Of a stretch of 10,535 bases of DNA, positions 1 through 7,317 are shown in pieces (positions within the stretch are counted from its first letter, which is position 1; every line of letters starts with the position of its first letter). Source of the DNA: Clostridiales bacterium. GTDB taxonomy: Bacteria; Bacillota; Clostridia; Lachnospirales; WQUN01. The stretch covers positions 1-10,535 of the forward strand of contig JAISZF010000118.1 of the NCBI GenBank assembly GCA_031269415.1, given 5' to 3'. The notes beneath the pieces were generated by a model, which searched no databases, was not told where the DNA came from, and worked only from the letters and a program-made list of their open reading frames with translations. The translations under genes and the position numbers were made by a program.

Positions 1-3
1 ACG

Positions 4-132
4 TCAGTACGCGTCTCTGAGCAAGTCGATAGCTTGCTCTAAGGAATCTATTGAGAACTCGGCATTCTCATATGCCTGGCTAGACTGTAGGTTCTCAGGG
101 ATACGTGACAAATAAGCGCCCTCATTCTCCAT
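4..132 (-). CDS. Small acidic hypothetical protein, possibly the C-terminal remnant of a longer one
   Basis: A 42-codon minus-strand frame begins with ATG at 132 and ends with TGA at 6-4. A GGAG sits 6 nt before the ATG, which supports this start. The protein is acidic and predicted helical, with a C-terminal stretch SIDSLEQAIDLLRDAY and an IPENLQSS motif. Short acidic proteins of this style occur near phage and mobile genes in Bacillota, but that is recollection and I assign no function. The same frame stays open and protein-like upstream to a TGA at 183-181 (KAGIQVGQIVTRLESI before the Met) without an ATG, GTG or TTG, so the present gene may be the tail of a longer one that lost its start. 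No membrane segment or catalytic motif is visible. Confidence 0.4.
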   Translation of the reverse strand: MENEGAYLSRIPENLQSSQAYENAEFSIDSLEQAIDLLRDAY

Positions 133-182
133 AATAGACTCCAGTCGCGTAACAATCTGGCCTACTTGAATTCCCGCCTTTC

Positions 183-397
183 AAACAAGGTTTTACCTAT
201 TGGGTGGCGTTGCTTTGATACGTGAGCCCTGGCGGGAGCCATGAGCGTTGTCAAGCAGTCGTGGAATAAATGTAGCGCGGCTACGTTTATGCCGCGAAAG
301 CCGCTTGACAACGGGTCGTACCAAATAGACTGGGATGGGCAGGGAAGCGCCCTTCTTCCTTCCCTGTTAAGTAAAGAGTATCAGAAACGGCGTAATT
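183..397. other. Non-coding stretch containing nested inverted repeats
   Basis: No gene is supported here. The middle is unusually rich in palindromes. A 4-bp hairpin TGGC/GCCA lies at 230-241. An 11-bp perfect inverted repeat, CGTTGTCAAGC (246-256) and GCTTGACAACG (303-313), encloses two mutually exclusive small stems: GTAGC/GCTAC (272-276/280-284) and CGCGGC/GCCGCG (276-281/291-296). A further 8-bp perfect repeat, CAGGGAAG (340-347) and CTTCCCTG (359-366), follows. Such nested stems suggest a structured RNA or a palindromic repeat family. The element lies directly against the broken orfB of the IS3-type element. I do not recognise a named RNA class. Confidence 0.4.
246..313. repeat. 11-bp perfect inverted repeat with internal alternative hairpins
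   Basis: CGTTGTCAAGC at 246-256 is the exact reverse complement of GCTTGACAACG at 303-313, separated by 46 bp. Inside are two smaller stems that compete for the same bases (GTAGC/GCTAC and CGCGGC/GCCGCG). There is no T-run after the 3' arm on either strand, so it is not a plain intrinsic terminator. Confidence 0.6.
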
Positions 398-475
398 TCA
401 AGGATTAGCGCTTTTTTCGATGAGGGTTCTCCGTTGGCGGGGCGTTAGATTGTCTGTGATTTTTTTTTGAGCCAT
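398..475 (-). pseudogene. Truncated IS3-family orfB (transposase catalytic subunit), N-terminal remnant
   Basis: An ATG at 475-473 on the minus strand opens a 25-codon frame, MAQKKITDNLTPRQRRTLIE and five more residues, that ends at TGA 400-398. The TPRQRRTLIEK segment resembles the region just before the RQC..LG..RSSYYY helix of IS3-family OrfB proteins. Everything after that is missing: no DDE integrase core follows. The frame lies -1 relative to the corrected orfA frame and overlaps it at a run of nine A residues (T at 460-468), the usual IS3 arrangement in which OrfAB is made by -1 frameshifting. The remnant stops where the palindrome-rich stretch begins, suggesting deletion or insertion at that point. 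Assignment rests on position and a short match. Confidence 0.55.
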
Positions 476-830
476 TCCAGATCCGTAGTCAGACGCCCAA
501 TTTGTGTATACAGTTCCTCTTTTTTTGTTCATAGGCCGCCCGCAGCCTCGCTTCCGATATCTCTTTGCGAAATATAGACGGCCGCCCCGCGATTACCTCG
601 CCCCTCCATTTGGATAGCATAGTAGGGTTTATGATGTATTCTGTGGCTATTTGGGAGAGCGTCTTCTCTTCCTTTAGTACATTGAGAACAAGCTTGGCTT
701 TGAACTCGGGTGTGTGCGTTTTCTTCATTTTGCGCTTCTCACTTCCAGACAGCTTCCCACTTCCAGACAACTTCCCACATATATCTTGAAAGATATGTTT
801 GACCTTTCTTATAGGCTCTGATAAACTCAT
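445..830 (-). pseudogene. IS3-family transposase OrfA (helix-turn-helix subunit), frame-disrupted
   Basis: The minus-strand frame from ATG 830-828 encodes 113 residues ending at TGA 491-489. Residues 36-85 form the HTH_Tnp_1-type DNA-binding region of IS3-family OrfA (MKKTHTPEFKAKLVL, then SQIATEYIINPTMLSKWRGE). A GAGGGGGAG 8 nt before the ATG supports this start; the conserved core could instead begin at Met35 (728-726). The expected leucine-zipper tail is not in this frame: after YEQKK the reading becomes RNCIHKLGV and stops. One frame over, the tail EELYTQIGRLTTDLEWLKKK is intact, ending at TAA 447-445. The break falls at a run of seven A (T at 520-526) that forms A AAA AAG in the reading phase of a -1 slippery heptamer. 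It is either a one-base loss or an unusual frameshift site. With orfB truncated, the element cannot transpose by itself. Confidence 0.8.
741..776. repeat. Two tandem 18-bp copies inside orfA
   Basis: The unit acttccagacaRcttccc occurs at 741-758 and 759-776 with one mismatch (g752 against a770). On the coding strand it gives GKLSGS twice, in frame, in the N-terminal extension before the conserved MKKTHTPEFK core. A recent in-frame slippage duplication is the simplest explanation. Confidence 0.85.
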
Positions 831-853
831 TTTGACAACTCCCCCTCATTGTA

Positions 854-1045
854 TAATTTTGTTGTGAGATACTCTATTATACATCTTTTTTTGGAGGTGG
901 TTGTCTTTCTTGTCTTTACACTCTATATAAAGCCTTTCCAAAACTCTTGCCATCATTTCCCTTTGACTCTCTCCATGTCATTGGTCTATTTATTCTTTCC
1001 AGCTCCCTTATTCATTTTGCTTGCCAATAAATCCGTAAAATTTTC
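854..1045. other. AT-rich intergenic stretch, no gene supported
   Basis: This stretch separates the start of the transposase remnant from the biosynthetic promoter and is much richer in A and T than the operon. Plus- and minus-strand frames are open but short, hydrophobic or lysine-rich, and lack a convincing ribosome binding site. A perfect TATAAT on the minus strand (reverse complement at 880-885) could belong to the transposase promoter, but its -35 is weak. I could not recognise a terminal inverted repeat of the insertion sequence here. Confidence 0.4.
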
Positions 1046-1073
1046 TTGACAAAACAAAATTATCTGTTATCAT
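1046..1073 (+). promoter_or_regulatory. Sigma-A-type promoter of the ilv-leu operon
   Basis: A perfect -35 box TTGACA (1046-1051) is followed after 16 bp by TATCAT (1068-1073), five of six matches to TATAAT. The upstream DNA is A/T-rich, as expected for a strong promoter. Transcription would start near 1080, just before the first T-box stem, so the whole leader RNA is included. It is the only good promoter seen before ilvN, and the packed genes after it suggest one transcript. Confidence 0.75.
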
Positions 1074-1080
1074 AGGCATA

Positions 1081-1336
1081 AGTAAACGCGTTGATTGAGT
1101 CCGCTTTGACCGTTCATTTTTCAGAGAGCCGCTGCTTGGTGCGAAACGGTAAATAACTGTCAAAGGTATCCCTCATGAGCGGTTCCGCCGAAAGGTCAGT
1201 AAGCGGAAACGGGGTGTCCCGTTACAGACGAGGGTTTGTTTGAACCCGCTGAGTTTTTTGTCGTGAGGCAAAATTGAATTAGGGTGGTATCACGGAGTTA
1301 ATCCCCGTCCCTTGCGTATGCAAGGGGCGGTTTTTT
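1081..1336 (+). promoter_or_regulatory. T-box riboswitch leader (tRNA-sensing, probably tRNA-Ile)
   Basis: Stem I can be drawn as UGAG/CUCA (1096-1099/1172-1175), then a specifier loop, then CUUUGAC/GUCAAAG (1104-1110/1159-1165). The distal part has the typical AGAGAG (1123-1128) and UUGGUGCGAA (1136-1145) motifs that contact the tRNA elbow. The specifier loop is GUAUCC, and spacing to the following GAGC, as in the known glyQS T-box, picks AUC at 1168-1170, an isoleucine codon. CUC at 1172-1174 (leucine) is the alternative but would be paired in this fold. Further stems are UUCCGC/GCGGAA (1183-1188/1203-1208), AACGGG/CCCGUU (1208-1213/1218-1223, sharing base 1208 with the preceding stem) and GGGUU/AACCC (1232-1236/1243-1247). 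The antiterminator pairs AGGG (1281-1284) with CCCU (1309-1312) and ACGG (1292-1295) with CCGU (1305-1308), leaving a 7-nt bulge UGGUAUC. Its UGGU suits a tRNA ending ACCA. Uncharged tRNA would stabilise this form and allow read-through. Confidence 0.93.
1305..1336 (+). terminator. Intrinsic terminator of the T-box
   Basis: The arms 1305-1315 and 1320-1330 form an 11-bp uninterrupted stem (one G-U pair) with a GUAU loop, followed by six T residues (1331-1336). The 5' arm holds both 3' strands of the antiterminator, so the two structures exclude each other. Charged tRNA would favour this terminator and stop transcription before ilvN. Confidence 0.93.
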
Positions 1337-1358
1337 ACTATGGAGGGAGGTGAGGAGT

Positions 1359-1865
1359 ATGAACAGGCATGTGATTTCCATCCTGGTAGAAAACCATGCC
1401 GGCGTGTTAAGCCGGGTGTCCGGGCTGTTCAGCCGCAGAGGGTACAATATAGACAGTCTCAGTGTCGGGGTTACGGAAGATCCCCGCTTTTCACGCATTA
1501 CCGTAGTGGCCTTCGGCGACGATAACAGCATCAATCAAATCCATAAGCAGTTGGAAAAACTCATTGAGGTGCTGGAAGTGACGGAGCTGGCGCCCGAAAA
1601 CTCCGTATACCGCGAGCTGGCGTTGATCAAGGTCAGCGCGGACGCCAAGGCGCGTTCGGAAATCATCAGTATCGCCGATATCTTTCGCGCCAACGTGATC
1701 GACGTCTCGCAGGCTTCGCTCACTGTGGAAATGACGGGCGATCAAAGCAAGATAGAGGCGTTTACCCAGTTGCTTGTACCTTACGGCATAAGGGAAATTG
1801 TGCGCACCGGCCTGACAGGAGTTCAGCGCGGCGCGACCACTTTAAAAGTAAGAGAGGAAGAATAA
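1359..1865 (+). CDS. ilvN: Acetohydroxyacid synthase, small (regulatory) subunit
   Basis: This is the regulatory subunit of acetohydroxyacid (acetolactate) synthase. It activates the catalytic subunit IlvB and in this family carries feedback control by valine. An N-terminal ACT domain spans about residues 4-78, with the hallmark GLFSRRGYNIDSLSVG at 22-37. A C-terminal small-subunit domain (about 80-160) begins with RELALIKVSA. At 168 residues it has the usual length. I choose ATG 1359 because AGGTG of the GGAGGGAGGTG ribosome binding site is 6 nt upstream; a GTG at 1350 in the same frame would add three residues but sits too close to that site. It is the first gene after the T-box, and one base separates its stop from ilvC. 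Its partner ilvB lies about 7 kb away at the other end of the operon. Confidence 0.95.
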   Translation: MNRHVISILVENHAGVLSRVSGLFSRRGYNIDSLSVGVTEDPRFSRITVVAFGDDNSINQIHKQLEKLIEVLEVTELAPENSVYRELALIKVSADAKARSEIISIADIFRANVIDVSQASLTVEMTGDQSKIEAFTQLLVPYGIREIVRTGLTGVQRGATTLKVREEE

Positions 1866-1866
1866 T

Positions 1867-2859
1867 ATGGCTAAGCTATATTACCGGGACGACTGCGACC
1901 TGAATTATTTAAAGGGCAAAAAAGTGGCCATAATCGGTTATGGCAGCCAAGGCCACGCGCACGCCCTGAATCTGCGCGAATCGGGCGTGGACGTAATCGT
2001 GGGGCTGTACGAGGGCAGTAAATCATGGAAATTGGCGGAGGAAGCCGGGCTGGCTGTGGCGACGGCGGCGTGCGCTTGCGAGCGGGCGCAAGTCATAATG
2101 ATTCTCGTCAATGATGAAAAGCAGGCTAAACTCTATAAAGAAAGCGTTGAACCTAACCTGACGGCGGGTAAATATCTGGCGTTCGCGCATGGGTTTAACA
2201 TCCATTACGGCCAAATCACACCGCCCGAGGATGTCAACGTATTCATGATCGCTCCCAAGGGCCCGGGGCATACCGTTCGCAGCCAATTTTTAGAAGGGCG
2301 CGGTGTGCCGGATCTGGTGGCCGTGTATCAGGATCCGTCCGGCGACACACTGAAAGTTGCGTTGGCTTACGCGGCGGGCATTGGCGGCGCGAGGGCCGGC
2401 ATACTGCAAACAACCTTCAAGGAAGAAACCGAAACGGATCTGTTCGGCGAACAGTGCGTGCTGTGCGGCGGCGTTACCGAGCTGATGAAAGCGGGATTCG
2501 ACACGCTTGTGGAAGCCGGTTATCAGCCGGAAAGCGCTTATTTTGAATGCCTGCACGAGATGAAACTGATTATCGATCTGGTCAATTCCGGGGGACTGAA
2601 TTTTATGCGCTACTCTGTCAGCGACACGGCGGAGTACGGTGATTACATGGTCGGTCCGAGGATCGTCACGGACGAAACCCGCAAAGAGATGAAAAAGGTG
2701 CTGGGCGAGATTCAGGACGGCACGTTCGCGAAAAATTGGATTGAGGAAAACCGGACGGGCCGGGCATATTTCACCGCGAAGCGGGCTGAGGAAAGGGAAC
2801 TGCCAGTTGAAAAAGTCGGCGCGGAACTGCGCGAGACGATGAGCTGGCGGAAAGCGTGA
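1867..2859 (+). CDS. ilvC: Ketol-acid reductoisomerase, class I (short form)
   Basis: The cytosolic enzyme converts 2-acetolactate and 2-aceto-2-hydroxybutyrate to the 2,3-dihydroxy acids using Mg2+ and NAD(P)H. At 330 residues it is the short class I form. The N-terminal Rossmann domain has GYGSQGHAHALNL (24-36). The conserved H108 and K131 (in APKGPGH) are present. The C-terminal knotted domain has the Mg ligands D191 and E195 (DLFGEQ) and E227 and E231 (ECLHEMKLIIDL), with S252 (YSVSDTAEYG) for substrate. The cofactor loop reads LYEGSKSW (47-54): the usual arginine that contacts the NADPH 2'-phosphate is Tyr48, next to Glu49, while Ser51 and Ser53 remain. This could weaken NADPH preference (inference). 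A ribosome binding site AGAGAGGAAG overlaps the end of ilvN, one base separates the genes, and another single base precedes cimA. Confidence 0.97.
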   Translation: MAKLYYRDDCDLNYLKGKKVAIIGYGSQGHAHALNLRESGVDVIVGLYEGSKSWKLAEEAGLAVATAACACERAQVIMILVNDEKQAKLYKESVEPNLTAGKYLAFAHGFNIHYGQITPPEDVNVFMIAPKGPGHTVRSQFLEGRGVPDLVAVYQDPSGDTLKVALAYAAGIGGARAGILQTTFKEETETDLFGEQCVLCGGVTELMKAGFDTLVEAGYQPESAYFECLHEMKLIIDLVNSGGLNFMRYSVSDTAEYGDYMVGPRIVTDETRKEMKKVLGEIQDGTFAKNWIEENRTGRAYFTAKRAEERELPVEKVGAELRETMSWRKA

Positions 2860-2860
2860 C

Positions 2861-4450
2861 ATGGGCCGAACGGTAACCATATATGATTCTACGCTGCGCG
2901 ACGGGGCGCAGGCCGAGGGCGTTTCCTTTTCCGTCGAGGATAAGCTGAAGATCGTCCGCGCCTTGGACGATCTGGGCGCAGCGTTTATAGAGGCGGGCAA
3001 CCCAGCTTCCAACCCCAAAGATTTGGAATTCTTCGCCCGGGTCAAGCATCTGGAGTTACGGAACGCTAAGATAGCGGCGTTTGGCAGCACGCGCCGCAAA
3101 GACCTTTCCGCCGTGGATGATAAAAATCTTCAGTTACTGCTCTCCGCGGACACCGCTGTCACGGCTGTATTCGGCAAGTGCTGGGATTTTCACGTTACGG
3201 ATATTCTGCAGGCGTCTTTGGAAGAAAACCTGAATATGATCCGGGATACGGTAAGCTTTCTGAAAGCGCGGAACAGGGAAGTATTTTTTGACGCCGAGCA
3301 TTTTTTCGACGGATATAAAGCCAATCCCGCTTACGCGTTTGACTGCTTGAAAGCGGCGGCGGAATCCGGAGCGGATTGCCTCGTGCTGTGTGATACCAAC
3401 GGCGGCGCTTTTCCAACGGAGATCCATGAAATCACAAAGCGCGTAACCGAAGAATTCAGCCTGCCCGTAGGCATACATTGCCATAACGACGGCGGCATGG
3501 CGGCGGCCAACTCATTTATGGCGGTTGAAGCCGGCGCCTCGCAGGTTCAAGGCACGTTTACGGGCTTCGGGGAACGCTGCGGCAATGTCGCTTTAGCCAC
3601 TGTCATCGCGAATCTGCAGATCAAGCGGGGATATCTGTGCGTAAGCCCGGAAAAACTGCACTGCTTAACCAAGACAGCTCGGCTGATAAATGAAGTGGCT
3701 AACCTATGGCCGGACGAAGCAGCGCCGTATGTCGGCCGCTCCGCGTTCGCGCATAAAGGCGGGATGCATATCGACGCGGTGCTTAAATCCCCCAGAAGCT
3801 TTGAACATATTGAACCCGATCTGGTCGGCAACACCCGTAAGACGCTGACCAGCGAGGTCGCCGGGCGCGGCGCGATTTTAACTAAGATCCAGAGGATAAA
3901 CCCCAATATTACTAAGGATTCGCCTGAAACCGAGTCTATTATTCAACGGGTAAAGGAATTGGAACATGAGGGATATCAGTTTGAAGCGGCGGAAGGCGCG
4001 CTGGAACTGATCATTCGGAAACAATTGGGCAAATACCGGCCTTTATTCGAGTTGATTAACTTTAAGATAGTAGGCGAACAACCATACGTCGCGGGTCGCA
4101 GCGCCACGGCTATGATTAAAATCAATGTGGACGGCACAACCGAAATCACAGCGGCGGAGGGCGACGGACCGGTTAACGCGCTGGACAAAGCTCTGCGAAA
4201 GGCTCTAGAGGTGTTTTATCCGCAAATAGCGGGGGTACGCCTGACGGATTACAAGGTGAGGGTCATGGACGGGAAATCCGCCACGGCTTCGCGTGTGCGG
4301 GTGCTGATCGAATCCACGGACGGCGCTGAAAGCTGGAGTACCGTGGGCGTATCCACGGATATTATTGAGGCGAGCTGGATCGCGCTGGTAGACAGCGTGG
4401 AATATAAACTGATACGAGATATAGAGAACCGCTTCAGGGCGTATCTCTGA
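2861..4450 (+). CDS. cimA: (R)-citramalate synthase
   Basis: It condenses pyruvate with acetyl-CoA to (R)-citramalate, the first step of the threonine-independent route to isoleucine. The N-terminal HMGL-like TIM barrel (about 1-275) has YDSTLRDGAQAEG (8-20), with the metal and catalytic residues D9, R13 and D14. HCHND (206-210) supplies the metal histidines H206 and H208, and GFGERCGN lies at 235-242. A linker region has GRSAFAHKGGMHIDAV, and a LeuA-type allosteric dimerisation domain fills about 385-527. The 529-residue length and the AEGVSFSVEDKLKI motif match the long CimA family (TIGR00977 type) rather than 2-isopropylmalate synthase, whose start is usually DTTLRDGEQ. The C-terminal domain is the expected site for isoleucine feedback (family knowledge). 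The ribosome binding site GGCGGAAAG lies inside the end of ilvC, one base before which cimA starts. A homocitrate or isopropylmalate synthase is less likely. Confidence 0.92.
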   Translation: MGRTVTIYDSTLRDGAQAEGVSFSVEDKLKIVRALDDLGAAFIEAGNPASNPKDLEFFARVKHLELRNAKIAAFGSTRRKDLSAVDDKNLQLLLSADTAVTAVFGKCWDFHVTDILQASLEENLNMIRDTVSFLKARNREVFFDAEHFFDGYKANPAYAFDCLKAAAESGADCLVLCDTNGGAFPTEIHEITKRVTEEFSLPVGIHCHNDGGMAAANSFMAVEAGASQVQGTFTGFGERCGNVALATVIANLQIKRGYLCVSPEKLHCLTKTARLINEVANLWPDEAAPYVGRSAFAHKGGMHIDAVLKSPRSFEHIEPDLVGNTRKTLTSEVAGRGAILTKIQRINPNITKDSPETESIIQRVKELEHEGYQFEAAEGALELIIRKQLGKYRPLFELINFKIVGEQPYVAGRSATAMIKINVDGTTEITAAEGDGPVNALDKALRKALEVFYPQIAGVRLTDYKVRVMDGKSATASRVRVLIESTDGAESWSTVGVSTDIIEASWIALVDSVEYKLIRDIENRFRAYL

Positions 4451-4463
4451 CGGAGGTTTTTTT

Positions 4464-5723
<1,260 letters not shown>

Positions 5724-5734
5724 GAGGCGATAAG

Positions 5735-6235
5735 ATGGAAGCAAGCGGAAAGGCGTTTAAATACGGAGATAACGTGGACACGGACGTTATCATCCCGGCG
5801 CGTTACCTTAATTCATCGGAACCGGTGGTTTTGGCGGCGCATTGCATGGAGGATATTGACAGAGATTTTGCCGCCAACGCGCGGCCAGGGGATATTGTGG
5901 CGGGCTTAAAGAATTTCGGCTGCGGCTCGTCCAGGGAACACGCGCCGCTGGCTCTGAAGGCGTCCGGCGTATCCTGTGTTATCGCCAAAACATTCGCACG
6001 TATATTCTACCGCAACGCGATCAACATCGGGCTGCCGATTTTGGAATGTCCGGAAGCGGCGGAAAGCATACAGAATGGCGATCAAATCTCCATAGATTTT
6101 GAAACGGGCGTCATCAGCAATCTTACACGGAACGAAACCTATAAAGCGGAACCGTTCCCCCCGTTCATGCGGGAGATAATTGAGGCGGGCGGGTTGGTTA
6201 ACCGCACAAGAAGAACAATGGGTGTGACGGAATGA
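5735..6235 (+). CDS. leuD: 3-isopropylmalate / citramalate isomerase, small subunit
   Basis: This is the swivel-domain partner of LeuC. NVDTDVIIPARYL (13-25) and GCGSSREHAP (62-71) are the family signatures; the serines and arginine of the second bind the substrate carboxylate. At 166 residues it is the short small subunit that pairs with HacA/LeuC2-type large subunits. The AGGAGG at 5723-5727 region sits about 7-8 nt before the ATG and overlaps the leuC stop. Its own stop shares an ATGA with the start of leuB (4-nt overlap), so the two are likely translationally coupled. Confidence 0.95.
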   Translation: MEASGKAFKYGDNVDTDVIIPARYLNSSEPVVLAAHCMEDIDRDFAANARPGDIVAGLKNFGCGSSREHAPLALKASGVSCVIAKTFARIFYRNAINIGLPILECPEAAESIQNGDQISIDFETGVISNLTRNETYKAEPFPPFMREIIEAGGLVNRTRRTMGVTE

Positions 6236-7317
6236 ATATAAACTTAGCGGTAATCCCCGGCGACGGCATCGGCCCGGAAGTGACGGGTGAAGCCTTGAAT
6301 ATTATTAAAGCGGTCGCAGGTAGATTCTCCCATAACATAACATTTACGGAAGTAATGGCGGGCGGCGCGGCTATAGATCTATACGGCGAGCCTCTTCCCC
6401 AAGAAACGCTTGACATCTGCAAAAAATCCGACAGCGTCGTTTTAGGCGCGGTCGGCGGCTGGCAGTGGGATAATCTGCTAGGGGATAAGCGTCCCGAACG
6501 TGCGCTGTTGGGCTTGCGTTCAGGATTGGGACTGTACGCCAACTTGCGCCCCGCCGTGCTTCATCCTGCGTTGGCGGCGGCCTGCCCCCTGCGCGAGGAT
6601 ATAGCGCGAAAGGGCATAGATATCATGGTTGTGCGTGAATTAACGGGCGGCATGTATTTCGGCGGCAGAGGCCGCGAGCGGATCGATATGGTAGAAGCCG
6701 CCTGGGACACGGAGCTTTACAGCGAGGAGGAAGTGCGCAGGATAGCGATTCGCGCCTTTGACACCGCTATGCTGCGCGGCAAACGCGTTACCAACGTGGA
6801 TAAAGCTAACGTGCTGGAGTCGTCACGGCTGTGGCGAGAGGTTGTGCTTTCCGTCGCTAAAGATTATCCGAGGGTTTCCCTTAACCATATGTATATTGAC
6901 AATGCGTCCATGCAGCTTGTGCGCGATCCCAGTCAGTTCGACGTAATCGTAACCACAAACATGTTCGGCGACATCCTCTCCGACGAAGCCAGCCAGATAA
7001 CCGGGTCTATCGGAATGCTGCCATCCGCCAGCCTGGGGGCTTCCGGTTTTGGCATGTATGAGCCTATACACGGCTCCGCGCCGGACATCGCCGGCAGGGA
7101 TTTAGCTAATCCCATCGCCGCTATCCTGTCCGCCGCAATGATGTTCAGGTACTCGTTCGGGCTGACAGAGGAAGCCGACGCAATCGAAACCGCCGTGACG
7201 AAAACTCTGGAAGCCGGATACCGCACAGCTGACATATACTCCGACGGCATGAAACGCGTGGGAACAAAGGAAATGGGCGCGTTGATACAAAAAGAGGCGG
7301 CCGGCGTTGAACAGTGA
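6232..7317 (+). CDS. leuB: 3-isopropylmalate dehydrogenase (also likely 3-methylmalate dehydrogenase)
   Basis: This NAD-dependent oxidative decarboxylase acts on 3-isopropylmalate in leucine synthesis and, in the citramalate route, on erythro-3-methylmalate to give 2-oxobutyrate. Motifs in order: IPGDGIGPEV (8-17), RSGLGLYANLRPA (96-108) with the substrate arginines R96 and R106, RELTGGMYFG (135-144) with R135 and Y142, DKANVLESSRLWR (190-202) with K191, the metal aspartates in GDILSDEASQ (D247, D251), and EPIHGSAPDIAGRD (277-290), the NAD-binding loop. At 361 residues it has the normal bacterial length. Translation starts inside the leuD stop (ATGA). The ribosome binding site is not obvious, which fits coupled re-initiation. 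Its last 11 nt overlap the start of ilvD. Confidence 0.96.
   Translation: MNINLAVIPGDGIGPEVTGEALNIIKAVAGRFSHNITFTEVMAGGAAIDLYGEPLPQETLDICKKSDSVVLGAVGGWQWDNLLGDKRPERALLGLRSGLGLYANLRPAVLHPALAAACPLREDIARKGIDIMVVRELTGGMYFGGRGRERIDMVEAAWDTELYSEEEVRRIAIRAFDTAMLRGKRVTNVDKANVLESSRLWREVVLSVAKDYPRVSLNHMYIDNASMQLVRDPSQFDVIVTTNMFGDILSDEASQITGSIGMLPSASLGASGFGMYEPIHGSAPDIAGRDLANPIAAILSAAMMFRYSFGLTEEADAIETAVTKTLEAGYRTADIYSDGMKRVGTKEMGALIQKEAAGVEQ

Noticed and set aside
246..313. Part of a CRISPR array or an intrinsic terminator
   Set aside because: There are no direct repeats with spacers, only a single inverted pair, and no T-run follows the stem on either strand.
183..397. Omega RNA of an IscB or TnpB system
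   Set aside because: No IscB or TnpB gene is in the window, and I could not match the stems to a known omega RNA.
832..857. Possible plus-strand promoter TTGACA ... TATAAT
   Set aside because: The boxes are perfect but the spacer is only 14 bp, too short for sigma-A, and no gene follows directly. An outward promoter from an IS end is imaginable but unsupported.
846..953. Minus-strand 35-codon lysine-rich frame (MARVLERLYIECKDK...)
   Set aside because: It is short, has no clear ribosome binding site, and runs into the ribosome binding site of orfA. I recognise no family. It could be a decayed gene fragment but cannot be supported.
849..1049. Plus-strand 66-codon hydrophobic reading frame
   Set aside because: AT-rich DNA gives hydrophobic translations by chance; there is no ribosome binding site, and its end overlaps the -35 box of the operon promoter.
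1039..1053. CodY-like box overlapping the -35 (AATTTTCTTGACAAA)
   Set aside because: About five mismatches to AATTTTCWGAAAATT; such partial matches are common in AT-rich promoters.
1350..1358. GTG at 1350 as the ilvN start
   Set aside because: It lies only 2 nt after GGAGGG, and the three extra residues are not part of the conserved N-terminus; ATG 1359 has better spacing.
2290..3099. Long minus-strand open frame of 269 codons across ilvC and cimA
   Set aside because: It is an antisense shadow of two clear genes in GC-rich codons, with no recognisable domain.
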